Part shown: piece by piece, positions 10,379 through 21,484 of the stretch
How the letters are laid out: every line of letters begins with the position of its first letter
How positions within the stretch are numbered: position 1 is the first letter of the stretch
NCBI GenBank assembly: GCA_963575645.1
Contig: OY754464.1
Span: 5,890,001-5,954,000, forward strand
Direction of reading: 5' to 3'
DNA from: Xanthostigma xanthostigma
Lineage: Eukaryota > Arthropoda > Insecta > Raphidioptera > Raphidiidae
Length of the DNA stretch: 64,000 nt
Notes under the pieces: model-generated
Seen by the model: the letters and a program-made list of their open reading frames with translations, nothing else
Databases searched by the model: none
What the model was told of the DNA's origin: nothing
Position numbers and translations under genes: made by a program

Positions 10379-11062
10379 CAGTGGCGGTTCCTCTATGAGT
10401 TCTGCAGAGCTGCAGAACAACCAAAATCTTAGGTAGGTACTTCATAATTTAAGAATGAATTATATTTTCCATATTTAACCATTATTTAATGTTAGGAAAT
10501 TGTGTAATAGTTACACAATCAACGTTAAAGTTTATCAGCCACAGTGGAAACCACAAAACTGGTGTTCGTTCTGTGTGGCAGACTTTCTTGCGTTCAGGCG
10601 CTGTTCTGCATTCCGAAGCAGCACATGAAACGTCATCATTAAATACCCTCGGTGTACACCGTGCAACACCTGATCCGCAAATTATAGCGTGTTATTTAGA
10701 TCGACTTTGAACTGCATTTACCGTCAGCTCGTATAAGCATCTATCACTGTCATATGTTAGAAGTGTTCACTGAATCTACCTCATTCAGTTAACATTTTTG
10801 ACGGCTTTGACTCGGCGGTGCGTATGTTGTACACATACATGATACACGACAAACGGCTTATGGCAGTAGTGACGAGTGTTACAGTGTGTATTGTAGTTTG
10901 TTGTTAGCATGCAGTGTTTGAAAAAAGATAATAATTGAAACATCATAAAAATGGATGTGATACTTAATTTTATTACCCCCCTCCCATTCCTAGGCCGTGT
11001 TAGAAAGTACTTTCGATTGACTCTGCAGAACACCCATTTAAAATATTCACGAGCCGCCACTG
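10379..11062. mobile_element. hAT-like element with CAGTGGCGG ends, copy 1
   Basis: Starts CAGTGGCGGTTC and ends GAGCCGCCACTG, with a repeated TCTGCAGA motif inside each end. A shorter relative in the opposite direction starts at 17707. The 8-bp flanks do not match, so no duplication is visible. The open frames inside are not transposase. Confidence 0.6.
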
Positions 11063-11069
11063 AAGATAT

Positions 11070-11650
11070 GTGTATTTTTAAAAGCTTTTTATGAAATAAA
11101 TTCACTATTGTTCATAGCTGCTGGGCATGATATTCATTTGTAGAGTCGTATATATAAAAATGTTAACATTGTAGGTGGATCACAGAAAAACGGGATAAAC
11201 CGTTTTTTTTTTAGTTTTCCGCACCAAAATGAAATCAACTCAATGTCTGTTAGTCTGTGTATCATTTTTCTCAAAGACGGATTGAAATAGAAAATTGAAA
11301 TTTGAGTAGTATGAAAGTGGTGGCTCCAATTACAGACGTGAATTTTTATTTTGTAGACAATTTTGGGGGGGAATGAAAGGTACAACAAGTTTTTTAACAT
11401 TCCAACAACTGCACTAATTGGCAATACCTGCAGTAACTTTATTTTTTCGTTTTTAGGTGCCTCAAGTTCAAAAATTCTATTCGTCTGATTTTTATTTTAA
11501 TTTTTCGACTAGTCGGCTTATTCCGTTTTTTGTCGTGTCCTCACTTCGTGGTTTAAACAAAACAGCAAAATATGACATTACCCAGGACACAGAATATTTT
11601 GTGAGTTTGAATAGCGTATCGCTATATTTTTTTCACATTTTTCGAGTTCT
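11070..11650. other. No gene seen
   Basis: Contains low-copy transposon-like text (GTCTGTTAGTCTGTG near 11246) but no bounded element. Confidence 0.35.
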
Positions 11651-11654
11651 CCAC

Positions 11655-11888
11655 TTTTTTCTCTGTAAATTCATGTAAAATTTTCATATTTTACATAAGA
11701 AAATATTCGAGATTTGTTAATTAAATACACAGTAATACCTAATTATTTTTCATAGCACTCCACACATGCGAAAATTATTAAAAATAATAAATTATTACTG
11801 GGTATTTAATAAATAAATTGAGAACGCTTTTCTCGAATATTTTCTCATGTAACCTTTATAAAAATTTTATGTGAATTCACAGAGAAAA
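11655..11888. repeat. Foldback repeat, TTTTTCTCTGTAAATTC arms, copy 1
   Basis: Arms of about 60 bp begin TTTTTCTCTGTAAATTCATG and end in the complement, around an AT loop. The same arms occur at 19645-20375 and, single-sided, at 43180-43240. Confidence 0.65.
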
Positions 11889-12048
11889 TTTAAAAAAAGA
11901 TATATGTTGCATTTCAAAGTTTCCGATAATAAATCTCTGCATAAATATAAAATGTGAATATTTGATCACAATCTAAAGTCATTGTTCTGCAACCCAGCAT
12001 TAACATTTAACATCCTTTATTCAACACGCGTGAGTAATATATAATTTC

Positions 12049-12301
12049 GGGGCCCTGCTAAATTCGAGAGAAATAATAAATTACTTCATGTTGACGCGTA
12101 GAGTGCTAATAATGAGCCGAAACTGTACGATAATGTATTACTGCATAGTTTCTGGACCAATAGGAACGCGGTAACGATTTGTATATATGAAAACAGCATC
12201 GCAATTCAGCGAAAGTCAGGGCCATCTTGTGTGCATCGAAGGCGGTGGGTACGTCAATCAATGAAGTGATTTATTATTTTTCCGTCTTTTATCAGGGCCC
12301 C
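12049..12301. mobile_element. MITE with GGGGCCCTG ends
   Basis: GGGGCCCTG at both ends in inverse, followed by a shared AAATAATAAAT and ACTTCAT on each side, giving imperfect inverted ends of about 48 bp. No target duplication resolved and no coding content. Confidence 0.6.
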
Positions 12302-12353
12302 GATTACATATTACTCGTGCTAGTTGAATAAAGTATTATGTGCGACTATTGAT

Positions 12354-12450
12354 CGAAGGAGAATATTCCACTCGCGTGTTACTTCACGCTCATGGAATCT
12401 TCTCCTTCTCTCACTAGTCGCACAATATACTATATTATTTGATAAATTGA
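12354..12450. repeat. Dispersed repeat, copy 2
   Basis: Shares GGAGAATATTCCACTCGCGT and GGAATCTTCTCCTTCTCTCA with 6397-6520, but lacks the inner hairpin of that copy. Confidence 0.6.
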
Positions 12451-12451
12451 T

Positions 12452-13080
12452 GAAGAAAAAATGTACAAAGGTAGGTATGTTCAAAACTTTCCCAGCTATT
12501 AATTACTTTAAAGTTTTAGAAAACAATAAGTTTAATATCTTATTGCCTCTCAGATTATAATTTGTGTGAAACTTGAGCGTAGTTAATTTGGAATTGCAAA
12601 TACCACCTTCTTAAAATATGATATATTAATGTTCGGTAAATTTAACATTGTATAATAGAATATAAAGGGTTTATATAATGAAATCTTGCTGAGCAAGGGT
12701 CCCCAACTTGTTAATTATGCAGAGTAAACTTTACGTTTCGAAGCAGGTCAACCGAATCGACCGTAACAAGCGCGTCGTCCCGCTATTTTTTTATTGCATC
12801 GTCAAATATCTCATTCCTAACCAAGAATATCTTATGGAGAAATTGTACGTTCACCGAATTCTTATTTTTGAGAAGACAAAATAAATAAATTATATATTTA
12901 TATAATAATTCATATACCTATTTTTATCTAATAAAATTAAAAATAAATAAGCCAGATCATTTGGTCGGGTCTAAATGTATGCCAGGCGGTTTCAAAACTT
13001 CACCGTGGACATATGTGTCCACCGTGTTCACCACGGTTGTATCTGCGTTTCAATATATTGAAATACAAATATTGTGTTGT
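12452..13080. other. No gene seen
   Basis: A short stretch near 12950-13000 (CCAGATCATTT, GGCGGTTTCAAAA) recurs near 42905-42950. Nothing else recognised. Confidence 0.4.
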
Positions 13081-13085
13081 GTCTA

Positions 13086-13671
13086 ATGCCCATATTCACC
13101 GAACACTATAAAAGATAGTACCTAGTTACTAATCATGGAAGAAATTTATTCGTTAGAATAAAATTTACTTTCAATTCATCAAGCAAAATATCAGGTAGAA
13201 AAGCTAGTTAAAGAATAAATATACATTGCATCATACTCCTTGCTCTTTTTGTTGAATATTTTGACGTTCACCCAAAATCCGACCGATGGCATTAGTGTAG
13301 GTAAACATAAAAAAAACAGTTTCGCAAAATAATATTTTTTTATCCTAATTCCTAACCCAATTGCACACAAAACTTCCACTAACGTTAATGTTTTACTTCA
13401 CAAAAGGTTCATAAACAACACATAAATAAATTCACAAGAGCAAACTGTAGATATAATAATCCACGTAGGTATTATGATCTATGTGGCGGCCATTATTATT
13501 TATCAGGCGAATAAATATTTATAGCCTCGAAGTAAGACAGAATAGATTTAGACTTGCGTAAACATAATTATGTTTGGAGAATTGAATTATCGCTATTTAT
13601 TCGGAGGAATAGCTATCAGAAGAACAAATGAACCGAATAAATAACTACTTACGTTCGGTGAATATGGCCAT
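13086..13671 (+). mobile_element. TA-flanked MITE, copy 1
   Basis: Inverted ends ATGGCCATATTCACCGAAC (left copy slightly mutated) with TA outside each end (13084-13085, 13672-13673), consistent with a Tc1/mariner-type element. Family members at 16197-16705 and 41530-42102 (reversed). The 586-bp interior has no transposase. Confidence 0.75.
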
Positions 13672-13674
13672 TAA

Positions 13675-14125
13675 TCAGTCTAAACCGTCATAAAATCCAG
13701 CGTCACAGCACGCTTGAATTCTAGCAGCGTGTCTAGCGGCAAAACCCCAGCCTCGTTTACAGCGAGTGTAAACCTTAGGGTACGTTGCTTTCGTAAAATG
13801 CGTAAATCAGGCGCGTTTCATTATTTCGTGTCAGTGCAGTGTAATTATTAACTTTGTTCCAACGTCGACGACGAACCGCTTCATAATCATTAATAATCAT
13901 TTCGACTAGGTATGCAATTTGGATTGACGATGAATTCTGAGCAATTTAATAATTTTATTCTGTAATTACTGAATATGATATTTATTTAATATTTATACTT
14001 ACCGTATTATGTATTTGTTTTTGTGATAATGGCCTTAGTTGCTGATTCACTTATTTTGTTTTTTAAAATTAAAAAAAAAAAATTTTTATATCACCATTTA
14101 CAATTGATCTACTAATACGCAAAAC
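13675..14125. other. Mixed repeat debris
   Basis: 13690-13780 recalls the CACACGAG inverted-end family (CCAGC, TCTAGC, CAGCCTCGT). 14075-14125 matches DNA beside the THAP start at 4030-4070 and is cut by the following LTR. Confidence 0.4.
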
Positions 14126-14129
14126 ATAT

Positions 14130-14709
14130 CATAACAAAACTGTTTTAGTCCGTGATTGAAATTATTTACTTACAATAATAAACGTTTATCAAAACAGTTA
14201 AACACACAACGAAAGCGTACTTCTTTAACAAACAGTAATAATAACGTTAACAGAAACAAAATTACGACAGTTCTAAATAATAAATAGAAGACTAAGTAAC
14301 AGAAGAATATAAAGTCACTAATTATGTACACAAAATATTTACAATACAGGAACACATACTTGTCTATTAACTATATAGTACACACTATAATTTACAAAAA
14401 GTTTTTTATGTTAAACAAGATTGCACTTAATGATTTATCTTACAACGCACTCGCACTGTATAAACACATGAACGCCTCATGAACAACTGACTGACTGATA
14501 GACTTGCCAACCACTCCGCTCGCATTTTATAGCTTCGTCCCCCCGCCTTGGAGAATGTTCTAGAAGCATCGAGATCCTTTCTTTACATGTATTGGTTTCT
14601 CCAGCCAATTCTAAGAAGGTCGGGTTTTCTTGGCTAGCTGTTTTCCATTGTTGTTATTGCTAGAAGATTCTACAGAATCCATAGTCGTCCCAACAGGGAG
14701 CGCGCAACA
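14130..14709 (-). mobile_element. Solo LTR with heat-shock elements, copy A
   Basis: On the minus strand it starts TGTTGCGCGC and ends GTTTTGTTATG, matching copies at 18229, 27449 and 53425, which end TTACA. Flanks are ATAT (14126-14129) and ATAC (14710-14713), a 4-bp duplication with one mismatch. No coding DNA adjoins either end, so it is a solo LTR. The 4-bp duplication with alternating A/T-rich target suits a Ty3/gypsy-type element. It interrupts the THAP-bearing repeat. Confidence 0.8.
14525..14565 (-). promoter_or_regulatory. Heat-shock element and TATA box in LTR A
   Basis: Minus strand TTCTAGAACATTC (14553-14565) is a perfect three-unit heat-shock element (TTCnnGAAnnTTC). TATAAAA follows 21 nt downstream (14525-14531). 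A second site, GAAGATTC plus GAA, lies at 14663-14677. This is the layout of heat-shock gene promoters; inducibility is inferred, not shown. Confidence 0.7.
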
Positions 14710-14714
14710 ATACG

Positions 14715-15070
14715 TAGTGCTTTACTATATGAGGCGTGTCGCATAGGATAGTTCACTGAAATGCTGAGTAGATGGCGTAAGGTCGAAGTAAAATCCCAAT
14801 TTTTTGGAATTGCTTAACTATTCTTATAGAAGCAACGACCGATATTGTTGAAGTTGTTGAAACGAAAACGGCATGCAGTGATAAAATAACTAAGGCACTG
14901 CCTATTATTACACCTAATAATTCTTATTAGTATTACACGTGAAGTAGTTGAACGGTTAATTGGGGTTGTGAGAAAATACATTTTTAATTAGATGATATAC
15001 CTATATACTTCTATACCCACATTTCTGCGATGCATATTTGACACGAAATATATGTTTAGGCGATAAAGTA
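14715..15070. repeat. THAP-family repeat tail and unassigned DNA
   Basis: 14725-14800 (GGATAGTTCACTGAAATGCT and following) matches 4180-4250 and the reverse of 62025-62110. The remainder is unassigned. Confidence 0.5.
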
Positions 15071-15071
15071 A

Positions 15072-15574
15072 TATATATATTAATACGCTAAGGTTTAAGA
15101 TGTTTGCCTCCCTTTTTAGAAAAAACCTCACAATTTTTCCACATAAATTATATATCATTTTACAGATAATTGCTTGCTCTACTGACATCGACAACTAAAA
15201 AATTTATTATTGCTTTTGTTTTTGTAAATTAATTAAAATACAGCAACGCTGAACAACGTCTGCCATCTGACGGCTTTAATTTTGAAACAGCGAGCAACGC
15301 CGAACAACGTCACAGCAATGCTGTATGATGCTTTCTGACGGCTTAGCTCAACGCTTTTGCTACTTGCGCCTCTATATGACAATTTTAGTAAAATATTTCT
15401 TCGATCTGTCATCTGAGCTTCATATTGTAATACAACAAAAAGAACGTTATAAGCAGTGTGCAAAATATTAGAAACGAATTGAATACCTGCAATCATATTT
15501 AAAAAATAATTTTGTAAAGTGATAATTATTATACCTACTTATTTAGTGCGAATAATTCGCACAGGTCACTCTAG
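15072..15574 (+). mobile_element. Helitron with GTGCGAA hairpin, copy 1
   Basis: The 3' end has a 7-bp hairpin GTGCGAA-TAA-TTCGCAC (15546-15562), 8 nt, then CTAG and a host T, the Helitron terminus. It aligns with 50375-51168 on the other strand. The two copies share long open frames only because the DNA is shared. This copy keeps the uninterrupted site CTTATTTAGTG beside GATAATTATTATA that is split by a Penelope-like insertion in the other. Confidence 0.75.
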
Positions 15575-15589
15575 TCTTATATAATTTAA

Positions 15590-15660
15590 CTAGTGGCACT
15601 GTCCGGCTTCGCCCGGATTTGTAGAATCTCTCGGAGTATAGACTTTATAAACATTTTTAC
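15590..15660 (-). mobile_element. Helitron 3' end, 213-bp family
   Basis: Minus-strand CTAG ends at 15590 and is followed by T; ATCCGGGCGAAGCCGGACAG lies upstream. Only the last 70 bp remain. It faces the other Helitron end 15 bp away. Confidence 0.6.
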
Positions 15661-15664
15661 CATA

Positions 15665-16195
15665 ACTACCGTTTACTTTTCACAACTAACCATTGAAAGG
15701 TTTAACTGTCCAAAATGAACTGTTTTTGAATTCTTGTTTATAATTTGACATAAGAATGGCGAAATTAGTTTACATTATTTGTTTACGAATGGCAAATAAC
15801 GGACACTATTCAAAATTACCGAATTCTGACAGGTGTAACGGAGGCCGTTGCGTAACGGCGCATGATTTGTATAAAATGAATAATCACCTGAGCGAAGTCG
15901 CGGCGCTAGAGGCACACGGCGGTCGGTGACAATGACAGTGATAGAGTTTTGTTTTGTCAGTTCACCGGAATGAGACCGGGACACATTCTCTATTTCACCC
16001 TCATCGTTGTCCCCGTGATAAATGGTTTTCTGGATGACTTGCAGACTGCTTTATTTTGCTAATACGTTTTTAAATAGCCGGTACTTTTTGTATATACATC
16101 TAATACAGGGGACTTGTCTGTCAGTTTCATGATTTGACACTTTAGCTTGTCTTGTAAGAAAATTCGTTGAAGGTACTTTTTGTTTAGGTTTATTT
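15665..16195. other. No gene seen
   Basis: GCGAAGTCGCGGCGCT near 15894 resembles a Helitron terminal hairpin but has no CTAG end. Otherwise unassigned. Confidence 0.35.
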
Positions 16196-16196
16196 A

Positions 16197-16705
16197 CGTT
16201 GGCCATGTTCATCGAACACTATTAAAGATAGAAATTACTAATCTTGAAACAAATTTATTCGCTACAAAAAAATTTACTTTCAATTCACCAACCAAATTAT
16301 CAGGTAAAATAGTCGAAGATTATATACACACTGCACTATACTCCTTGGTATTTTTATTGAATATTGTGACACTTACCCAAAAATCCGATCGATGGCGTTA
16401 GTGTAAACGTCAAAATAAAGTTTCATTAAAATAATAATGTTTTATTCTAACCCAATTGCACACAAAACTTCCACTAACTTTAATGTTTTACCACTACTTA
16501 TACAGTTCACGGAAGGTTAATAAAGAACCCATAAATAAATTCATAAGAGCAACTGCAGATATAATACTCCACATTTATAGGTTAGGTATTGACAGAATAG
16601 ATTTATACCTGCAGTAAACATAATTATATGAATTGAATTATAGCTATTTATTCGCAGGAATGAAACAAATGAACCGAATAAATAACGTTCGGTGAATATG
16701 GCCAT
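16197..16705 (+). mobile_element. TA-flanked MITE, copy 2
   Basis: Ends TTGGCCATGTTCATCGAAC and GTTCGGTGAATATGGCCAT, with TA at 16195-16196 and 16706-16707. Same orientation as 13086-13671 and about 80 bp shorter. Confidence 0.75.
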
Positions 16706-16739
16706 TAGCGAAACAGATGCTAACCAGTAATATCTACAC

Positions 16740-17125
16740 TGCTGGGATTTACGCTGGCTGGCGCGCTGGCTGCGAGGATGAAATTGACGTCACTGTGGGC
16801 TCGCGTACGAAGTCACAACATGGATTAGTAAATTAGAACCGGAGCTATTTTTCGTGCTTGTTTTGAGCAAGAACCAATCAGGAAACAGTATCTTGCCGCG
16901 TGGACGACACGGGCAAACGCCCACAAACAAACATGGCGTCATAGTGTGGCAATAAACGTCCACTTTTGTTAAGATTCGAACTGTCATTGCTCGCGCACCA
17001 AATCCATCTACAAAGCAAGCTTCAATACAGGCGTCGTGTGAAGCGAACACAAAATCCATCACCAAAACCAGCGCTACAGCAGCCAAATCTAGCGACAAAA
17101 TCAGCCTCGTGTGCAGCGGTCTTAA
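16740..17125. mobile_element. CACACGAG inverted-end element, copy 1
   Basis: The right end CCTCGTGTGCAGCGGTCTTAA is the complement of ends at 48825 and 52437. Internal text such as AGAACCGGAGCTATTTTT and CAATAAACGT is shared with 48890-49020. The left end is not clear. GC-rich composition feeds several false open frames. Confidence 0.5.
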
Positions 17126-17129
17126 AACA

Positions 17130-17700
17130 TCGGTTTAAACAGACAGTTATCAACTGAAATATTCTATTGGTTGAGACCAACAACCTCTGCTCTTTGTCTT
17201 GGCAGCTTAAAGAAAATAATACGCCTACCTAATATTATTTCGTTTTTAAATTGAGTCTGCTCAAAGCGCTCGCGTCTTTTTAAAGCCGTAGACCGTAGTA
17301 CATACTAATACTTCTGTCTATTATTGATATTCCAAGAAACATTCTTTATGTAGATTAGACATATTAAATTTAAATTTATAAATAGAATGTTTAACTGCAA
17401 ACCTATTGCTTTAACTTTGATAAAGCAGGCTCAGCTGTGCCACAGAATTCAGCACTTATACATATTTTGTCTTTCATTCTGTCAGTCTGCCACAAAAAGG
17501 ATTTCAAATCCTCGCAGAAAAGCGTTCAACCGTTTATATATAAGAAATAATATTTGTCATTGGCGTCTCGATAATTTTAAATACTTTGCAATAAAGTATT
17601 TGTCAGCGTGATTGGTAAATATTAATAATGACCGGTTATTATGAGTAATAACCAAAGTATCCTGTTGAAGTGATAAAAGGTATGATTCATCAAACTAACC
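17130..17700. other. No gene seen
   Basis: No bounded repeat or coding remnant recognised. Confidence 0.4.
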
Positions 17701-17706
17701 GGTTAT

Positions 17707-18110
17707 CAGTGGCGGCGCGTGAACATTTTAAATGGGTGTTCTACAGGATCAACCGCTAGTACCTCCTAACACCAGCTAGGAATGGAGTGCGGATAATTAA
17801 ATTATGAAGCACATCCATGTTTATGATGTTTTAATTATTAACTTTTTTCAAAGATTGTTGATGACAAATTACAATATACACTGTAATACTACTCACTACT
17901 GTCATAAGCCGAGTGTCGTTTATCATGCATTTCGCATGTACGACATACATACCACGCGTCGTGTCAAATCCGTCAAAGGTGTTGACTGACTGAGATAGAC
18001 TCAGTGAACACTTCTAGCATATGACAGCGATAGATGCTTGTTTGTACTAATGTGCTGCAGTAAATATAGCTCAAAGCTGCTCTAAATAGCGCGCTATAAC
18101 TTGTGGGTGG
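17707..18110 (-). mobile_element. hAT-like CAGTGGCGG element, copy 2, partial
   Basis: Starts CAGTGGCGGCGCGTGAAC and runs as the reverse of 10379-11062 through AGTGAACACTTCTAGCATATG and GCGCGCTATAACTTG. The far end is missing. Confidence 0.6.
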
Positions 18111-18228
18111 TAGCTTATTTTTATGCGTTCATTCTGGGGCTGCCTTACTCCTCGTGTCCACCATCTTGATGAAGTCATCCGTGATCTTGGCTGGCAGTCG
18201 ACCTTGAAATAAAACTAGGTTTTGATAC

Positions 18229-18788
18229 TGTTGCGTGCCCTTGATGGGATGACTATGGAATTCGGTAGAAACTACTAGAAACAACACATGTAAAGGAAAG
18301 GATCTCGATGCGTGGAGAACATTTTAGTGCATAGACCGAAAACTATAAAAAGGCGAGCAGAATGGGCAAGTCAGTCAGTCAGTTATTGGAGCTGTTCGTG
18401 AGTTGTGTTGACACAGTGCTCTGGCATTACTACATAAATTATTCAGTTATACTGTGAAAATAAATAACTTTAGTGAGTGCAATTTATATAAATCTGTTTA
18501 AATAACTTTTTGTAAATACAAGTGTGAATCAGCTACTGTACTAGCTAAACTTTGTGTTGTGTTCCTGTGTTGTAAACATTTTGTGTATATAATTTAGTGA
18601 CTCTATATTCTCTGTTACTTTAGTCTTTTATTTTTATTATTTAGAACTATTAGTTTTGTTTCTGTTAACGTTATTATTTCTGTTAAGTTAAAGAAGTACG
18701 CGTTCGTTTGAGTGTTTTAACTGTTTTGTTAAACATTTATTATTGTAAATAAATAATTTCCGCCACGGACTACAGCAGTTTTGTTACA
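18229..18788 (+). mobile_element. Solo LTR, copy B
   Basis: Starts TGTTGCGTGC and ends GTTTTGTTACA, so it has TG...CA ends. ATAC lies on both sides (18225-18228, 18789-18792), a perfect 4-bp duplication. TATAAAAA is at 18344-18351 and a decayed heat-shock element (GAACATTTT) is 24 nt upstream. No internal region adjoins, so it arose by LTR-LTR recombination. Confidence 0.85.
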
Positions 18789-18799
18789 ATACGATGCGT

Positions 18800-19190
18800 T
18801 GTAGAAATAGTCCAGTACGATTGACCCATTGGGTCGCGACGCTGGATTTAAGTAAAGAGAAAGAAGGAACGGTTTAAGAAAGGCGAGCCACCGACTAACG
18901 CCCATCGCCCAGGTCTGTTCCTTCTCCAGACTAAATATTCAAATTAAGTAAGTGAGCTATAAAATGAAACAACTAAGTAAATATTCAGATTACACGATAT
19001 GACATCTGCTACCTATAAGCTATTTTATATACAGAACACACAACCAGTTGCCAGTTGCAACAATAGCGGCTAACTTTTGGTATGATCGTCAGGCGATTGC
19101 CGAACAATACAGTGCGTTCATCGAAAGTGGTAACAGTGAATAATTCGTGAATCCTAACTAGATACAAAAAAAAGTTTAAATAGTTTTTGA
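18800..19190. other. No gene seen
   Basis: No primer-binding site follows the LTR. No coding remnant recognised. Confidence 0.4.
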
Positions 19191-19197
19191 CGTGATA

Positions 19198-19387
19198 ACG
19201 TCTTATAAATTGATGAAACGCCAGCTGCACGCACGAAAAAGTGTAACGTTCCGCCTGACCCTGTGCGTGCAAGCGAGAGCGCAGTATGCTTCGGCCCAAG
19301 TTTGACAGCTACTAAAATTTAGGTTATGTATTACGGAATACGTTATCACGTAAAACTATCGTCCGTAAACCGACTTTACAGACAACC
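19198..19387 (-). repeat. 210-bp GACGTGATAACGTC module, copy 1
   Basis: Plus-strand text runs TGACGTGATAACGTC ... CAGACAACC. Copies at 55568-55776, 62829-63016 and split at 59978-61063. It has no inverted ends; both ends sit in A/T runs, and ACGTGATAACGT occurs near both ends. Confidence 0.75.
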
Positions 19388-19444
19388 AATTTTTTGTTCA
19401 ACTCTAGATTTGCTATCGGAAACCTCTGAGCCCTGTGGTATATT

Positions 19445-19590
19445 ACCATTCCAACCCACTAGTGGGGAATGGTAGATACTTGTTTAGGTCAAAATTCGCT
19501 TTTCAAAATACAAGCCATTACCCGCGTCACCTCACGCGATATTAAATTTTCTTTTCTTTATATCTTAAATGTAAATATTTTTTTAAGTTG
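19445..19590 (-). repeat. Composite tRNA-like repeat, terminal pieces
   Basis: The hairpin ACCATTCCAACCCAC/GTGGGGAATGGT is followed directly by CCATTACCCGCGTCACCTCA, pieces that are about 1 kb apart in fuller copies, so an internal deletion joined them. Confidence 0.55.
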
Positions 19591-20450
19591 GAAGTGTACA
19601 TGCAGTTTTTTTTCAACCGGCAACATATTTTACATTTTAGAAACTTTCATTTTTTCTCTATAAATTCATATAAAATTTTAATAAGGTTACATAAGAAAAT
19701 ATTCGAGAATATAAACGTTATCGACTTATTAATTAAATACACAGTAATATATTTATCTTTATAAAATGGCGGTGTCCCTGTGATCGTTATTCTCTTTTCC
19801 TAAACGGCTTGACCGATTTTGATGAAATTTTTTTTGTACTTATGTGGTCATTTAAATGGTTCTTTGCTATGGGTGGACTCGATAAGTGGCGCTGTTGTCC
19901 AGATCAAGACATTTTTGTTTTTATTTTCCGACCAAATTATTTTCAAATTTTTGATTTCTCACATAAAAAAACATATAATTTCAAATTTTCAGCCTCCCAG
20001 TACTTCTCAATATTTAATTCAGAGGTAGAGTAAGTTTGGATGTAGGAAGTAATCTCTGAAACTACTCATCCGATTTCAAAACATTTTTCACAATTTAGAA
20101 TCGACCTTCAGGATGGACATAGGCTGTATATTATCACGTTAAAATAATAGCGCTTTTCGTGGAGACCATTTTTGCGACGTAAGTCGACTTAAAAACGGTG
20201 GTAATCTACAAATTCGGACGCAGCCGGACCGGGCCGCTAGTTATTAATAATTTACACATGTGCGGAGTTTTATGGAAAATAACTATTACTTTGTATTTAA
20301 TTAATGAATTGATGACGTTTTTCTCGAATATTTTCTTATGCAACCTTACGAAAATTTCATATGAATTTATAGAGAAAAAATTATGATTTCAAAAATATGT
20401 TGCCATTTGAAAAAAATGCATGTACACTTCCGGTTGAGTATGAAGTTCAA
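19590..20450. repeat. Foldback repeat, copy 2, interrupted
   Basis: AAGTGTACATGCAG-to-ATATTCGAGAA at 19590-19708 is inverted at 20315-20440 (CTCGAATATTTTCTTATG ... GCATGTACACTTCCGG). The 600-bp middle holds other debris, including a Helitron end. Confidence 0.6.
20030..20240 (+). mobile_element. Helitron, 213-bp family, 5' end lost
   Basis: Ends GCAGCCGGACCGGGCCGCTAG followed by T. Upstream text matches 53162-53374 in reverse. The TC 5' end is not visible. Confidence 0.65.
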
Positions 20451-20454
20451 AAAA

Positions 20455-20925
20455 ATATACCTCAGCAATTTTCGATAGTAAATCTCGAGTTGAAGAAAAA
20501 ATAACCTTTTGAGTATTGCATAATAAACTCTAGTAACGTCGCTGCATTTGAATTACAAAATGCATATTTAATTTTAACTTCAGGCACAAAATGTCCTTAT
20601 AACGACTCTGTGATTGGTATCTGATTATTCAAGTGTGCATCTCCGGTAAAAATTGCTGACAACACTACATTTCAAAATCGAACAGTGAAGACTTATTCTC
20701 CGACAGTTCTTGCGTACGATTGCATCACGTAGAACCCTTGTGTTTAAAGTTTCAGACGTCGTAGTTTATCAGATCACACATTTTATTGATTCAATCGGAC
20801 TATGAGATATGACATGTGACAAAAATCTCACTTTTATTCCACTTATATCTACTTAAGCTAGAGCCAGACATGGCTGGCCCCATAGTCATTGGGTAAATAT
20901 TTGCTTCAAATCTCGTTTTCACCTA
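20455..20925. other. No gene seen
   Basis: No bounded repeat or coding remnant recognised. Confidence 0.4.
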
Positions 20926-20928
20926 GGC

Positions 20929-21255
20929 CAGGGGTTGGCAACCTGGAGCTCTTTTGATGTAAATTGCGGCTCTCCAATTCCATACGCAAAAAATAATTAT
21001 TTTATTATATAAACCCTTAAAAATCGTCCAATCGATCCATCATTGAGTACCATGTCTATCTCTCAGCCATTTCCACTCGCGTCTCACCCGCACCGCCCCT
21101 GTCGCGACGTGTCGTCCTCGGATATGTATATTATACCTATATAAGCAAATACTGTAATTCTGAAACGAAAATGTTAAGTGGCTCTTTAAAAACTGGGAAA
21201 TTTTGTAAATTGTATAACTTTTGGCTCTTCCGTCTCAAAAGGTTGCCGACCCCTG
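20929..21255. mobile_element. hAT MITE, 327 bp, copy 1
   Basis: Starts CAGGGGTTGGCAACC and ends GGTTGCCGACCCCTG. Flanks acctaggc and acgtagtc agree at 6 of 8 positions, an aged hAT duplication. A reversed, left-truncated relative is at 54385-54675. Confidence 0.8.
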
Positions 21256-21353
21256 ACGTAGTCCAATGACTTGAAGCTGACTACAAATTGACCCAGCTTG
21301 ACATTGTTCTACAAAACTTAACCTCAAATATTTTGCAGTTGGTAATAGTGCAA

Positions 21354-21480
21354 TCTATACTAAATATTATAAAGAGAAAAAAATGGTATTTTTGTTTGTA
21401 ATGAATAAACTCAAAAATTACTGGAGCGAGTTTAAAAATTCTTTCACTAACAGAATGCTACATTATCACTGAGTATTCTA
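21354..21480 (+). mobile_element. Helitron 5' fragment
   Basis: A|TCTATACTAAATATTATAAAG, then TTCTTTCACTAACAGAATGC-TACATTATC, the conserved 5' start. No 3' end follows. Confidence 0.6.
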
Positions 21481-21484
21481 ATAA

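Noticed and set aside
18789-19190. Internal region of the LTR retrotransposon after copy B
   Set aside because: No primer-binding site or coding remnant follows, and a matching 4-bp duplication directly bounds the LTR, so it is solo.
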